Shown: positions 1 to 6,163, counted from the stretch's first letter. The stretch: DNA of 6,807 nucleotides from Thiobacillus sp. (GCA_018780025.1 JADMKH010000062.1:1-6807); one strand, 5' to 3'. Numbers and translations are program-made. Notes: generated from the letters alone by a model not told the origin.

Positions 1-145
1 CAAAACCGCCCGGCACCTTGACCCCGGCACTGGCCAGATTGCCTATCATTTCGCCCAGCGACGCGTTCTTGCCGCCCACACGCGGTACGTCCGCCATCGA
101 CAGCGCATCCAGGGGAACGATATAGTCAACCGATGCCGTCATCAT
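1..145 (-). CDS. ppsA: Phosphoenolpyruvate synthase, N-terminal fragment (runs off left edge)
   Basis: Reading leftwards from 145, the frame stays open to the window edge and gives 48 residues. They begin MMTASVDYIVPLDALS and contain VGGKNASLGEMI at about residues 23-34. This is the characteristic start of the PEP synthase ATP-grasp (PPDK N-terminal) domain, in which the Lys of GGKNASLGE contacts ATP. PpsA converts pyruvate and ATP to phosphoenolpyruvate, AMP and phosphate, the entry step to gluconeogenesis from three-carbon substrates. The full enzyme is about 790-800 residues, so only the first 6% is seen. Two ATGs are in tandem (145 and 142). A GGAGAG motif at 148-153 is only 2 bases from the first but 5 from the second, so the second may be used. 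The neighbouring divergent gene encodes its regulator, which strongly supports the call. Confidence 0.93.
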   Translation of the reverse strand, partial: MMTASVDYIVPLDALSMADVPRVGGKNASLGEMIGNLASAGVKVPGGF

Positions 146-147
146 TG

Positions 148-153
148 CTCTCC
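148..153 (-). promoter_or_regulatory. Ribosome binding site of ppsA
   Basis: On the minus strand the bases read GGAGAG, a good Shine-Dalgarno match just upstream of the tandem ATGATG. The spacing (2 bases to the first ATG, 5 to the second) favours the second ATG at 142 as the main start. The motif directly abuts or lies inside the 5' end of ppsR on the other strand, depending on the ppsR start. Confidence 0.55.
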
Positions 154-927
154 ATGAAAAATCGCGTTGCATACTGCTTGTCCGACCACACCGGCCTCAC
201 TGTCGAAGCAATGGCAAGGAGCGTGTTGTCGCAGTTTCCTGCCTTTGAGTTTAGCCTGATTGTGCTGCCCTTTATTGACAGCCCCGAGAAAGCGCAAGCC
301 GCTGCCGCGCGGATCGCCGCCACCCCCGACGCGCTGGCATTCACGTCGGTGACCGACCCGGCCCTGCGCGCCACCCTGCGGGAAAACGGCGTCGTGTTGT
401 TCGACCTGTTTGAGCTGATCATCCCGGCCGTGGAGTCTGCGCTTGGGCAATCGGCCACGCCCCATGGCGGTCAGACCCACAGCATGACCCACAACTACGA
501 ATCGCGCATGGAGGCGGTGAACTTCAGTCTGGCACTGGACGATGGCCTCGAGCCGCAGCGGCTCAATCAGGCCGACTTGATCCTGGTGGGCGTCTCGCGC
601 GTCGGCAAAACCCCCACTGCGCTCTATCTCGCCCTGCAATACGGTCTGCGTGCCGCCAACTACCCGCTCACCCCGGAAGACCTGGCGCATTCCACCCTGC
701 CCGAGATCCTGCTGGCCCACCTACCCCGGCTGCGCGCCCTGACCCTATCAGCAGAACGCCTCGCCGCCATCCGCCAGATGCGCTATCCCGATAGCCGCTA
801 CGCCAGCCAGGAACAATGCCGCGCCGAACTCGCTGCCGCCGAATGGCTGTTCAAACACCATAATCTTCCTGTCATCGACACGACCCGCATGTCGGTGGAG
901 GAGATCGCCGCACGCCTGCGGGTTTAA
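154..927 (+). CDS. ppsR: PEP synthase regulatory protein (ADP-dependent kinase / phosphate-dependent phosphotransferase, DUF299)
   Basis: The protein belongs to the PpsR/DUF299 (Kinase-PPPase) family. Members inactivate PEP synthase by ADP-dependent phosphorylation of a Thr next to the catalytic His, and reactivate it by Pi-dependent dephosphorylation that forms pyrophosphate. Counting from ATG 154 (257 residues), visible hallmarks are SDHTGLTVE near the N-terminus (residues 10-18), the RMEAVNF...LDDG segment ending at D129-D130-G131, and a P-loop-like GVSRVGKTP at 146-154 with K152 and T153. An in-frame ATG at 133 would add seven residues and overlap ppsA. I prefer 154 because MKNRVAYCLSDHTG fits the usual family start. 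Neither start has a clear Shine-Dalgarno; an AGGGGAA at 111-117 is 15 bases before 133. Its partner ppsA lies immediately divergent. The 3' end is followed by a 277-base gap, so it is probably monocistronic. Confidence 0.93.
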   Translation: MKNRVAYCLSDHTGLTVEAMARSVLSQFPAFEFSLIVLPFIDSPEKAQAAAARIAATPDALAFTSVTDPALRATLRENGVVLFDLFELIIPAVESALGQSATPHGGQTHSMTHNYESRMEAVNFSLALDDGLEPQRLNQADLILVGVSRVGKTPTALYLALQYGLRAANYPLTPEDLAHSTLPEILLAHLPRLRALTLSAERLAAIRQMRYPDSRYASQEQCRAELAAAEWLFKHHNLPVIDTTRMSVEEIAARLRV

Positions 928-1204
928 TCCGGCGACTTCCCGACCCCCAAGGACCATCCAGCGCGGCCTGCGGCGCGTTCCCGCCTGAAAAATGTTTAGT
1001 CTGGTCAATTCTTACCTACCCAACCCCCACTTTCACGCTCATTTTTTTGGGCCTGGTGCCGATATATGTCTTAGGGATACTCAACAAGATACGCAGGCAA
1101 AATCAATGCACCGTGTTTCCATGAACAGCCTGCCCGCGCCGACGGGTTTTACATACAAGCAGCCGTCATTTCTGCAGTATGGCGACGGGCTGGCCTGAGA
1201 TCTC
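928..1204. other. Intergenic region upstream of the GGDEF-EAL gene
   Basis: This 277-base gap is more AT-rich than the flanking genes around 990-1085 and includes a run of seven T at 1042-1048. It probably holds the end of the ppsR transcript and the promoter of the next gene. I see no well-spaced -35/-10 pair; TATATG at 1063-1068 and GATACT at 1076-1081 are possible -10 elements without good -35 partners. A 5-bp inverted repeat (GACGG 1141-1145, CCGTC 1163-1167) could form a weak hairpin in the leader. No cyclic di-GMP riboswitch signature is recognisable. A 68-codon frame at 992-1198 has no ribosome binding site and looks spurious. Confidence 0.5.
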
Positions 1205-1205
1205 A
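1196..1205. repeat. 10-bp perfect palindrome at the start codon of the GGDEF-EAL gene
   Basis: TGAGATCTCA reads identically on both strands, and its last base is the A of the ATG at 1205. The TGAGA half is also the only weak Shine-Dalgarno-like stretch before that start. It could be a chance palindrome, an operator half-site pair, or a small structure affecting translation; nothing in the sequence decides between these. Confidence 0.3.
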
Positions 1206-3373
1206 TGCTGCAAGCGGCTCCAGGCAATAACCCAAATCCTGCCATGAGACGCATCGTACGTCCTTCGGCCTGGAAGTTCGCCCTGCTGGCGGGCTTTGTC
1301 ACGCAATTGCTGCTGCTGATATTTGTCACTGCCATCGGCTTGCAGCAACTGGAAGTCGCCACAGACAAGCTCAACCAGGTTGTCGATGTCCATATGCGTA
1401 AGCAGACCCTCACCAAAACCATGATGGTCAGCGCGCGCGAGCGGACAATTTTCATCCTGATGCTCTCCAAAACGCCGGACTCGGTCGAGCGTGACAATTT
1501 ATTGATCCAGTTCAGCAAGAATGGCTCGGCATTCGGCATGGCACGGCAAGAGCTTCGGGGCCTGCCCCTGAGCATCAGGGAGCAAGAACTGTTAGCCCTG
1601 CAGGGCCAGCTGACCAATGCTTCCCAGCCGCTCCAGTTGCAAGTCATCGACCTGATCAATGCCGATTTCATCGAAGCAGCGGAGGATTTGATTCGCACGC
1701 AAGCCATCCCGAAGCAGAACCAGGTTATTGCGGCCCTCTCGCAGCTCGACGCCGAAGCGCAGAAGGTTGCATTGGAAGCCAGCAGCAGGGCACGTGATGA
1801 CCATGAAATGGCACGCAAGTGGTTGTTTCTGTTGTCCGGGACCGCGCTGCTGATCGGGTTTCTCGTTGCTGCTTTCGTCTTTCTATATGCCAGCCGCGCC
1901 GGTCGCGCGCGGGAGCGCCTGTCTACCGAGGACACCCTGACCGGCCTGCCCAACCGCATGCTGTTCATGGACCGTCTGGAGCAATCGCTGATTCGTGCCG
2001 AACGACACGCAACCCTGGTTGGCGTGATGTTCATCGACCTGGACCGCTTCAAGCGGGTCAACGACACCCTCGGCCATGCCAGCGGCGACCAGCTTATTTG
2101 CGAGGTAGCCCAACGTCTGCGCGCAGCCACACGCGCAGAAGACATCGTGGCCAGATTGGGCGGCGATGAATTTGTCGTGGTGGTCGGCGACATTGCCGAG
2201 ATCAAACACATCCTGCAAGTCGTCGAGAAGATGCTGGCTGCCGTGGCCGCGCCTTACCAGATCGCCGAGCGCGAGCTGTTCTGCAGTTGCAGCATCGGCA
2301 TCAGCGTCTATCCCCATGATGGCGACGATTCCGGGGATCTGCTCAAGTATGCCGACACCGCGATGTACCACGCCAAAAGCAGCGGTCGCAACCGCTTCCA
2401 GTTGTACGATCCCGCAATGAATGCCATGGCCGAGGAAAGGCTGCAGCTGGAGACCGATCTCCACTATGCGCTGGGGCGGAACGAGTTCATTCTTCACTAC
2501 CAGCCCCAGGTCGATCTGGACACCGGCCGAACACATGCGGTTGAAGCGCTGGTACGCTGGAATCACCCTAACAAAGGCCTGCTCAGCCCAGCCGTTTTTC
2601 TTGAAATGCTGGAAGAAACCGGGCAAATCGTCAGCGTGGGGCGCCAGTTGCTCGAAACAGCCTGTCATCAGACAGTCCGCTGGCATGCTGCCGGCTTCAG
2701 CCATCTTGAGGTCGCCGTCAATTTGTCCAGCAAGGAATTCTGGCACGAAGGACTGATCGCAAGCGTGCAAACCGCGCTGGCGCAATCCGGCCTGCCGCCG
2801 CACGCGCTCCAGCTCGAACTGACCGAAGGCATTTTCATGGAAAGCATGGACGCTGCGGTCAAGCGGGTCCACGAATTGAAGGCACTGGGCATTACCGTTT
2901 CCGTCGACGATTTCGGCACCGGCTATTCATCGTTGGCGCATCTGAAACGTTTCCCGCTCGACGTGCTCAAGATCGATCGCTACTTCGTCAAGGATGTTCA
3001 GCACGACCCGGTCAACGAGGCACTCATCCGCTCCATTCTCTCCCTGAGTCAAGATCTGAAACTCAAGAATGTCGCCGAAGGCATTGAAACCCAGGCGCAG
3101 CTTGAATGCCTGCGCAAGCTGGGTTGCCAGATCGTGCAGGGCTATTTCATCAGCCAGCCGGTTCCTGCGGCGCAACTCGCCACCTTGCTGAGCCGCGACT
3201 GGCTACCCGCCTTCAACCTCGCGCACCAAGTTCAACCCAAGCGACAGTCATCCAACGCGCATCGACACACCCGCGCTTCAGATTTGTCGGAATCTGCCGA
3301 ATCTACAGAAGTACATTCCGCAACACAGGAGCAGGACGCATGTCCGATGAAACCCAAGCTGTTACCGACATGA
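1205..3373 (+). CDS. Membrane-anchored bifunctional GGDEF-EAL protein (diguanylate cyclase / c-di-GMP phosphodiesterase)
   Basis: This 722-residue protein has a transmembrane helix at about 26-46, a periplasmic region at about 47-204 and a second helix at about 206-228. The periplasmic part is predicted helical and resembles the four-helix-bundle sensor found in chemoreceptors. The GGDEF domain (about 240-402) has metal-binding D278, substrate residues N286 and D287, an intact GGDEF at 319-323 and the RxxD product-inhibition site R310/D313 five residues before it. The EAL domain (about 412-665) keeps every catalytic position: E447 (EAL), N506, E538, D568-D569 (DDFGTGYSS), K589 (LKID), E625 (AEGIE) and Q645 (QGY). 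Both synthesis and hydrolysis of cyclic di-GMP are therefore possible, with switching presumably driven by the periplasmic sensor. Residues 671-722 form a Ser/Glu/His-rich, probably disordered tail. A second in-frame ATG at 1244 would remove 13 residues and is equally compatible with the first helix. The downstream gene overlaps its end by 34 bases. Confidence 0.93.
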   Translation: MLQAAPGNNPNPAMRRIVRPSAWKFALLAGFVTQLLLLIFVTAIGLQQLEVATDKLNQVVDVHMRKQTLTKTMMVSARERTIFILMLSKTPDSVERDNLLIQFSKNGSAFGMARQELRGLPLSIREQELLALQGQLTNASQPLQLQVIDLINADFIEAAEDLIRTQAIPKQNQVIAALSQLDAEAQKVALEASSRARDDHEMARKWLFLLSGTALLIGFLVAAFVFLYASRAGRARERLSTEDTLTGLPNRMLFMDRLEQSLIRAERHATLVGVMFIDLDRFKRVNDTLGHASGDQLICEVAQRLRAATRAEDIVARLGGDEFVVVVGDIAEIKHILQVVEKMLAAVAAPYQIAERELFCSCSIGISVYPHDGDDSGDLLKYADTAMYHAKSSGRNRFQLYDPAMNAMAEERLQLETDLHYALGRNEFILHYQPQVDLDTGRTHAVEALVRWNHPNKGLLSPAVFLEMLEETGQIVSVGRQLLETACHQTVRWHAAGFSHLEVAVNLSSKEFWHEGLIASVQTALAQSGLPPHALQLELTEGIFMESMDAAVKRVHELKALGITVSVDDFGTGYSSLAHLKRFPLDVLKIDRYFVKDVQHDPVNEALIRSILSLSQDLKLKNVAEGIETQAQLECLRKLGCQIVQGYFISQPVPAAQLATLLSRDWLPAFNLAHQVQPKRQSSNAHRHTRASDLSESAESTEVHSATQEQDACPMKPKLLPT
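3327..3331 (+). promoter_or_regulatory. Ribosome binding site deciding the start of the 100-residue protein
   Basis: AGGAG lies 8 bases before the ATG at 3340, inside the end of the GGDEF-EAL gene. It is the strongest Shine-Dalgarno on the plus strand of this window. It supports 3340 over the in-frame ATGs at 3370 and 3373, even though ATG 3370 overlaps the upstream TGA stop in a typical ATGA coupling arrangement. Confidence 0.65.
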
Positions 3374-3642
3374 TGGAAAACAACGAAACATTCCAGCCAG
3401 CGGTCTGGATTGAGAGCCTGGCGTCAATCCTGGCCAGTTTTCTGGCCGACCCACGCTTACGTTACTCGCAAGGCGTTCAGCCCAACGTGGTCGATGGCGA
3501 ATTGTGCCTGTTGGTGGCGACCTGGCTGGAAACCACCGATCGCGCCACCTATAACCACATCATGGAGTTTGCCAAGGCCAACCGGCTGGAAACCAGGCTG
3601 GACCGGCGTACCGGTGAGCGGGCCATACAAAAACCCATTTGA
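3340..3642 (+). CDS. Hypothetical protein of 100 residues, likely co-transcribed with the GGDEF-EAL gene
   Basis: I do not recognise this family. The start is set by a strong AGGAG; the product begins MSDETQAVTDMMENNETFQ and ends ERAIQKPI. It has no signal peptide or convincing membrane segment, so it is probably cytoplasmic. An acidic, likely flexible first 20 residues precede an amphipathic helix-like stretch (WIESLASILASFLADPRL, about 23-40). A probable strand follows (GELCLLVATWLE, about 53-64), then another helix (ATYNHIMEFAKANRLETRL, about 69-87) and a basic end rich in Arg. That is consistent with a small compact alpha/beta domain, but no catalytic motif is evident. It overlaps the last 34 bases of the upstream cyclase/phosphodiesterase gene in another frame, so translational coupling is likely. 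A role linked to the upstream signalling protein is only an inference from position. Confidence 0.75.
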   Translation: MSDETQAVTDMMENNETFQPAVWIESLASILASFLADPRLRYSQGVQPNVVDGELCLLVATWLETTDRATYNHIMEFAKANRLETRLDRRTGERAIQKPI

Positions 3643-3644
3643 TC

Positions 3645-3662
3645 CCGCAGTAAAGCCTGCGG
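3645..3662. terminator. Small hairpin between convergent genes, possible bidirectional terminator
   Basis: CCGCAG (3645-3650) and CTGCGG (3657-3662) form a perfect 6-bp GC-rich stem with a 6-base loop. It sits exactly in the 21-base gap between the stop of the 100-residue protein (3642) and the stop of the convergent RNA methyltransferase (3664). No T-tract follows directly on either strand; on the minus strand a TTTTTG run appears only about 11 bases later. It is therefore a weak or factor-assisted terminator at best. Confidence 0.35.
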
Positions 3663-3663
3663 T

Positions 3664-4443
3664 TCAGGCCAAACGCTGCCGCACGGCCTCGAACAGGGCA
3701 ATCGCCAAGGCTGCCGAAGCATTCAGGGATTCCATTTTTCCCGGCATGGGGATTTGAACCGTTGATGTCGCTGCGGCCCGCGCGCCGGCCGAGAGGCCAG
3801 CGCCTTCATTACCCACGATGAAAGCCAGCGGACCGGTCAGATCGCTGGAAAAAACACTGCGATCTTCCGCCAGCGCAAGCGCCAGACTCTGTCCTTCAAA
3901 CCGGGCACACCACTCCACCACATCCACGTCGCGCGCTATCGGCAACACAAACTGCGCGCCCTGCCCGCCGCGCAAGGCCTTGGGCGACCACGGGTCGTGA
4001 CAGCCTTTGGACAATACTGCCAGCGTCGCGCCTGCTGCTGCCCCTGTGCGCAACATGGACCCAAGGTTGCCGGGATCCTGGATGTCTTCCAGCACGAGAA
4101 CCAGCGGCGTGTTTTTGGGTGACGCAGGAAACAGCCAGGCCGCCTCACCCAGCAACCCGGTGGGGCTTGAAACCGGGGTGAGTTCATCAAACAAGGCGTC
4201 CGGCAGCGCAATCGCCCTGACACCCGGACAGCGCGCGGTCCATTGTTCAAACTGGCCTGCATCGAACGAAGCTGCACGCACCAACGTATGCGGTTGCCCG
4301 CCCGCATCAAGATAGGCCGCCAGCACATGCTCGCCATCGAGCAGGGTCATCTGCGCTTCGCGCCGCGCACGGGCAGACTCGGCGAGCTTTTTCAGGCGCT
4401 TGAAGATGGGGTTGTCACGCGAGGTAATAGACGTTTCACTCAT
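3664..4443 (-). CDS. TrmH/SpoU-family RNA 2'-O-methyltransferase
   Basis: This 259-residue protein has the two-part layout of SpoU-type (SPOUT) enzymes, which transfer methyl from S-adenosylmethionine to a ribose 2'-OH in rRNA or tRNA. Residues 1-105 form an N-terminal RNA-binding (L30e-like) part, including ITSRDNPIFKRLKKL and LLDGEHVLAAYLDAGG. The C-terminal knotted domain carries motif 1 (LEDIQDPGNLGSMLRTGAAAGA region, N126 and R132), motif 2 (IVGNEGAGLS, 209-218) and motif 3 (IPMPGKMESLNASAALA, 231-247, with E238 and N241). These cover the cofactor-binding knot and catalytic Arg positions, so the enzyme should be active. Overall form is closest to RlmB/TsnR-like proteins, but the target nucleotide cannot be read from sequence. 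ATG 4443 has an AGGGA 10 bases upstream on its strand. The gene converges on the 100-residue protein and diverges from the senB-like gene. Confidence 0.92.
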   Translation of the reverse strand: MSETSITSRDNPIFKRLKKLAESARARREAQMTLLDGEHVLAAYLDAGGQPHTLVRAASFDAGQFEQWTARCPGVRAIALPDALFDELTPVSSPTGLLGEAAWLFPASPKNTPLVLVLEDIQDPGNLGSMLRTGAAAGATLAVLSKGCHDPWSPKALRGGQGAQFVLPIARDVDVVEWCARFEGQSLALALAEDRSVFSSDLTGPLAFIVGNEGAGLSAGARAAATSTVQIPMPGKMESLNASAALAIALFEAVRQRLA

Positions 4444-4449
4444 GGGCCG

Positions 4450-4455
4450 ATTATC
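4450..4455 (-). promoter_or_regulatory. Candidate -10 element for the RNA methyltransferase gene
   Basis: On the minus strand the bases read GATAAT, five of six matches to the sigma-70 -10 consensus. No convincing -35 lies 16-18 bases upstream. Transcription from it would begin at about the A of ATG 4443, giving a leaderless message. Alternatively, the overlapping AGGGA (4454-4458) is the ribosome binding site and the promoter lies further up, inside the senB-like gene. Confidence 0.27.
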
Positions 4456-4475
4456 CCTGAATCACCCCGGCAGGC

Positions 4476-4481
4476 TACACT
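4476..4481 (+). promoter_or_regulatory. Candidate -10 element for the senB-like gene
   Basis: TACACT matches four of six bases of the -10 consensus and lies 6 bases before ATG 4488, with no good -35 partner. No Shine-Dalgarno is visible close to 4488 (the nearest AGG is about 13 bases upstream). If real, the message would be leaderless. Confidence 0.22.
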
Positions 4482-4487
4482 CACACT

Positions 4488-5447
4488 ATGCGCATCGCCC
4501 TCATCACGCCCTACGGTCGCCAACATCGCAACGGCAACTGGCACACCGCCGCGCGCTGGGCGCACTTTCTGCGCGAGGCCGGACACACGGTTCGGGTGCA
4601 GGTGGAATGGGATGGCCGCCCGGCCGACCTGATGCTGGCGCTGCATGCGCGACGCAGCTATGCCTCGATTCGCACCTTTGCCGAAAAGTTTCCGAGCCGC
4701 CCGCTGGTGCTCACGCTAACCGGCACCGACCTCTATCGCGACATTCACGAAGATGCCGACGCGCAACAGTCTCTGGAATGGGCGCACCGCATCATCGTGC
4801 TGCAGGAGCGCGGCCCCGACGAGCTGGCCGCGCATCTCGTCCCCAAGACCCGGGTGATTTACCAGTCCGCTCCGGATAGCGCGCGTCTGCCGTCCCCCGC
4901 CCACACCTTCGAGGTGCTGGCGATTGGCCACCTGCGCACCGAAAAAGACCCGTTCCGGGTCGCGCTGGCGACCGCCTATCTACCCGAGTATTCGCACATA
5001 CGGGTCACCCATCTGGGGGGCGCGCTGAGCGAAGAAATGGCCGACACGGCCGAAATGGCGCAAAACAAGCTGCCGCGCTGGATCTGGGCCGGTGACGTGC
5101 CGCACAAAACCGTGCTGCAGCGCCTGTCGCGCGCGCAGCTGCTGGTGATCAGTTCAGTGATGGAAGGCGGCGCCAATGTGATCTGCGAAGCGCTGGCGGC
5201 CGATGTGCCGGTGCTGGCTTCGCACATGCCCGGCAACATCGGCATGCTGGGTGAGGATTACCCGGGTTATTTCCCGGTGGGCGACGAGCGCCAATTGGCC
5301 AGGCTGATGTCAAAGGCCGAAAGCGACCCGGCGTTCTATGCCGACCTGGTCAGCCATGCCCGCAGCCGGCGCGGCCTGATGCGGCCGGAACAGGAAGCCA
5401 GCCGGCTGCGGCAGGTGGTGGCGGAGTTCGAACAGACTTCAGGGTGA
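4488..5447 (+). CDS. senB: SenB-like selenosugar synthase (TIGR04348-type GT4 glycosyltransferase)
   Basis: The 319-residue protein is a GT-B fold, GT4-like glycosyltransferase of the type known as SenB. In the selenoneine pathway, SenB joins selenophosphate to a UDP-N-acetylhexosamine to make a selenosugar, forming a carbon-selenium bond. Recognisable features are the start MRIALITPYGRQHRNGNWHT, the WDGRPADLMLALHARRSYAS region (41-60), LTLTGTDLYRDI (75-86) and VIYQSAP (123-129). They continue with GHLRTEKDP (147-155), whose R150 and K153 sit where GT4 enzymes bind the nucleotide-sugar phosphates, and an E-x7-E motif, E226 to E234 (MEGGANVICEAL). There is no signal peptide, so it is cytosolic. 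ATG 4488 matches the expected family start, but lacks a clear ribosome binding site. Neither an EgtB/SenA-like gene nor selD/senC is present nearby. I recall the family from its N-terminal half; a generic GT4 enzyme with another acceptor is the alternative. Confidence 0.75.
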   Translation: MRIALITPYGRQHRNGNWHTAARWAHFLREAGHTVRVQVEWDGRPADLMLALHARRSYASIRTFAEKFPSRPLVLTLTGTDLYRDIHEDADAQQSLEWAHRIIVLQERGPDELAAHLVPKTRVIYQSAPDSARLPSPAHTFEVLAIGHLRTEKDPFRVALATAYLPEYSHIRVTHLGGALSEEMADTAEMAQNKLPRWIWAGDVPHKTVLQRLSRAQLLVISSVMEGGANVICEALAADVPVLASHMPGNIGMLGEDYPGYFPVGDERQLARLMSKAESDPAFYADLVSHARSRRGLMRPEQEASRLRQVVAEFEQTSG

Positions 5448-5451
5448 AAAC

Positions 5452-6120
5452 TTAACGCTCGGCAAACAAAATGCCGAACATGCGCGCGCGTTCGGCGTCG
5501 CTCAAACCGCGCAACACCCGCACCGCTTCGCGCGCCACCCGCTCGTCGCGCGTAATCGAATAGTCAATCGCCAGCTTGCGCCAGACATCGGCCAGCGCCG
5601 GATCGGTGGCCTGCAGTTTTTGCAGCGCCTGCGCCACGCCGGCCTGGCCGCGCGTCAGATAAAACGTCAGCCCCAGGTTGTGCCAGCCCTGAACGTAGTC
5701 GGGGCTAATTTCCACCGCCGCGCGGTACGCCTGCATTGCCTCGCGCGGACGCCCGCTGTCGCGCAAGGCATTGCCCAGGTTGTTGCGGGCAAACACATCG
5801 CCGGGGGCAAGGCGCACATTCTGCTGATACGCGGCAATCGCTTCGGCAAGCCGTCCCAATTCACTTAACGCGCTGCCCTGAACAAACCAGGGCAGCGGAT
5901 TCTTCGCCTCGACCAGCGACCAGTCCCGTCCCCATGCCAACAGCCCCGACCAGTCCCCACGCTTTTCCAGCGCCTGCGCCTGCCGCACCCACTCGCCCTG
6001 CGAGCGGGCAGCCCGCGCGGCCTGCCCGCCGCCCAGACCAAACGTCTGTGTGGCGGCCGCCACCGGCCCGGAACACGCCAGGCAGGACAGCAACACGAGC
6101 AAAGGGGGTCGAATCAGCAT
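5452..6120 (-). CDS. Exported tetratricopeptide-repeat protein
   Basis: The 222-residue product starts with a Sec-type signal peptide: a short basic start (MLIR), a hydrophobic core (PPLLVLLSCLACSGPVAA) and a likely cleavage after an Ala near residues 21-23. Cysteines at 13 and 16 sit in only poor lipobox contexts, so a soluble periplasmic protein is more likely than a lipoprotein. A Gly/Ala-rich linker follows. Helical repeats with TPR spacing span about 42-70 (degenerate), 74-107 (WFVQGSALSELGRLAEAIAA region), 108-141 (ARNNLGNALRDSGRPREAMQ region) and 142-175 (GWHNLGLTFYL region). Residues 176-222 continue helical. TPR proteins are scaffolds for protein contacts; the partner here is unknown and no enzyme motif is seen. 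The stop lies 4 bases from the convergent senB-like stop, and the start diverges from ycaO. No Shine-Dalgarno is visible before ATG 6120. Confidence 0.85.
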   Translation of the reverse strand: MLIRPPLLVLLSCLACSGPVAAATQTFGLGGGQAARAARSQGEWVRQAQALEKRGDWSGLLAWGRDWSLVEAKNPLPWFVQGSALSELGRLAEAIAAYQQNVRLAPGDVFARNNLGNALRDSGRPREAMQAYRAAVEISPDYVQGWHNLGLTFYLTRGQAGVAQALQKLQATDPALADVWRKLAIDYSITRDERVAREAVRVLRGLSDAERARMFGILFAER

Positions 6121-6135
6121 GAGTAAATCAAACGG

Positions 6136-6163
6136 TTTAAAGCCACAAGGGTAACAAAATCAA
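6136..6163 (-). promoter_or_regulatory. Candidate sigma-70 promoter of the TPR gene
   Basis: On the minus strand, TTGATT (6158-6163, four of six matches to the -35 consensus) is followed after 16 bases by TTTAAA (6136-6141, four of six matches to -10). Transcription would start near 6129, leaving a leader of only about 9 bases before ATG 6120, which fits the absence of a Shine-Dalgarno. Confidence 0.37.

Noticed and set aside
142..720. Minus-strand frame of 192 codons opposite ppsR
   Set aside because: The opposite strand carries clear PpsR motifs, and this frame would conflict with the ppsA start region.
992..1198. 68-codon plus-strand frame in the gap before the GGDEF-EAL gene
   Set aside because: It has no ribosome binding site, no recognisable domain and an odd composition; a chance frame in an intergenic region is more likely.
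928..1204. Cyclic di-GMP riboswitch upstream of the GGDEF-EAL gene
   Set aside because: The conserved GEMM core elements could not be found; only a weak 5-bp inverted repeat is present.
1081..2211. Minus-strand frame of 376 codons across the gap and the 5' half of the GGDEF-EAL gene
   Set aside because: The translation is Ser/Arg/Met-rich and low in typical protein character, as expected from the reverse complement of a real gene.
1883..2872. Long minus-strand frame (329 codons) opposite the GGDEF-EAL gene
   Set aside because: It lies entirely antisense to a well-supported coding region with intact GGDEF and EAL motifs. Long antisense frames are common in GC-rich DNA, and the product resembles nothing known to me.
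3643..3663. Strong intrinsic terminator between the convergent genes
   Set aside because: The 6-bp hairpin is real but no adjacent T-tract exists on either strand, so it is listed only as a weak candidate.
6061..6120. Lipoprotein signal in the TPR protein
   Set aside because: The residues before Cys13 and Cys16 fit the lipobox poorly, whereas a normal signal peptidase I site around Ala21-23 is plausible.
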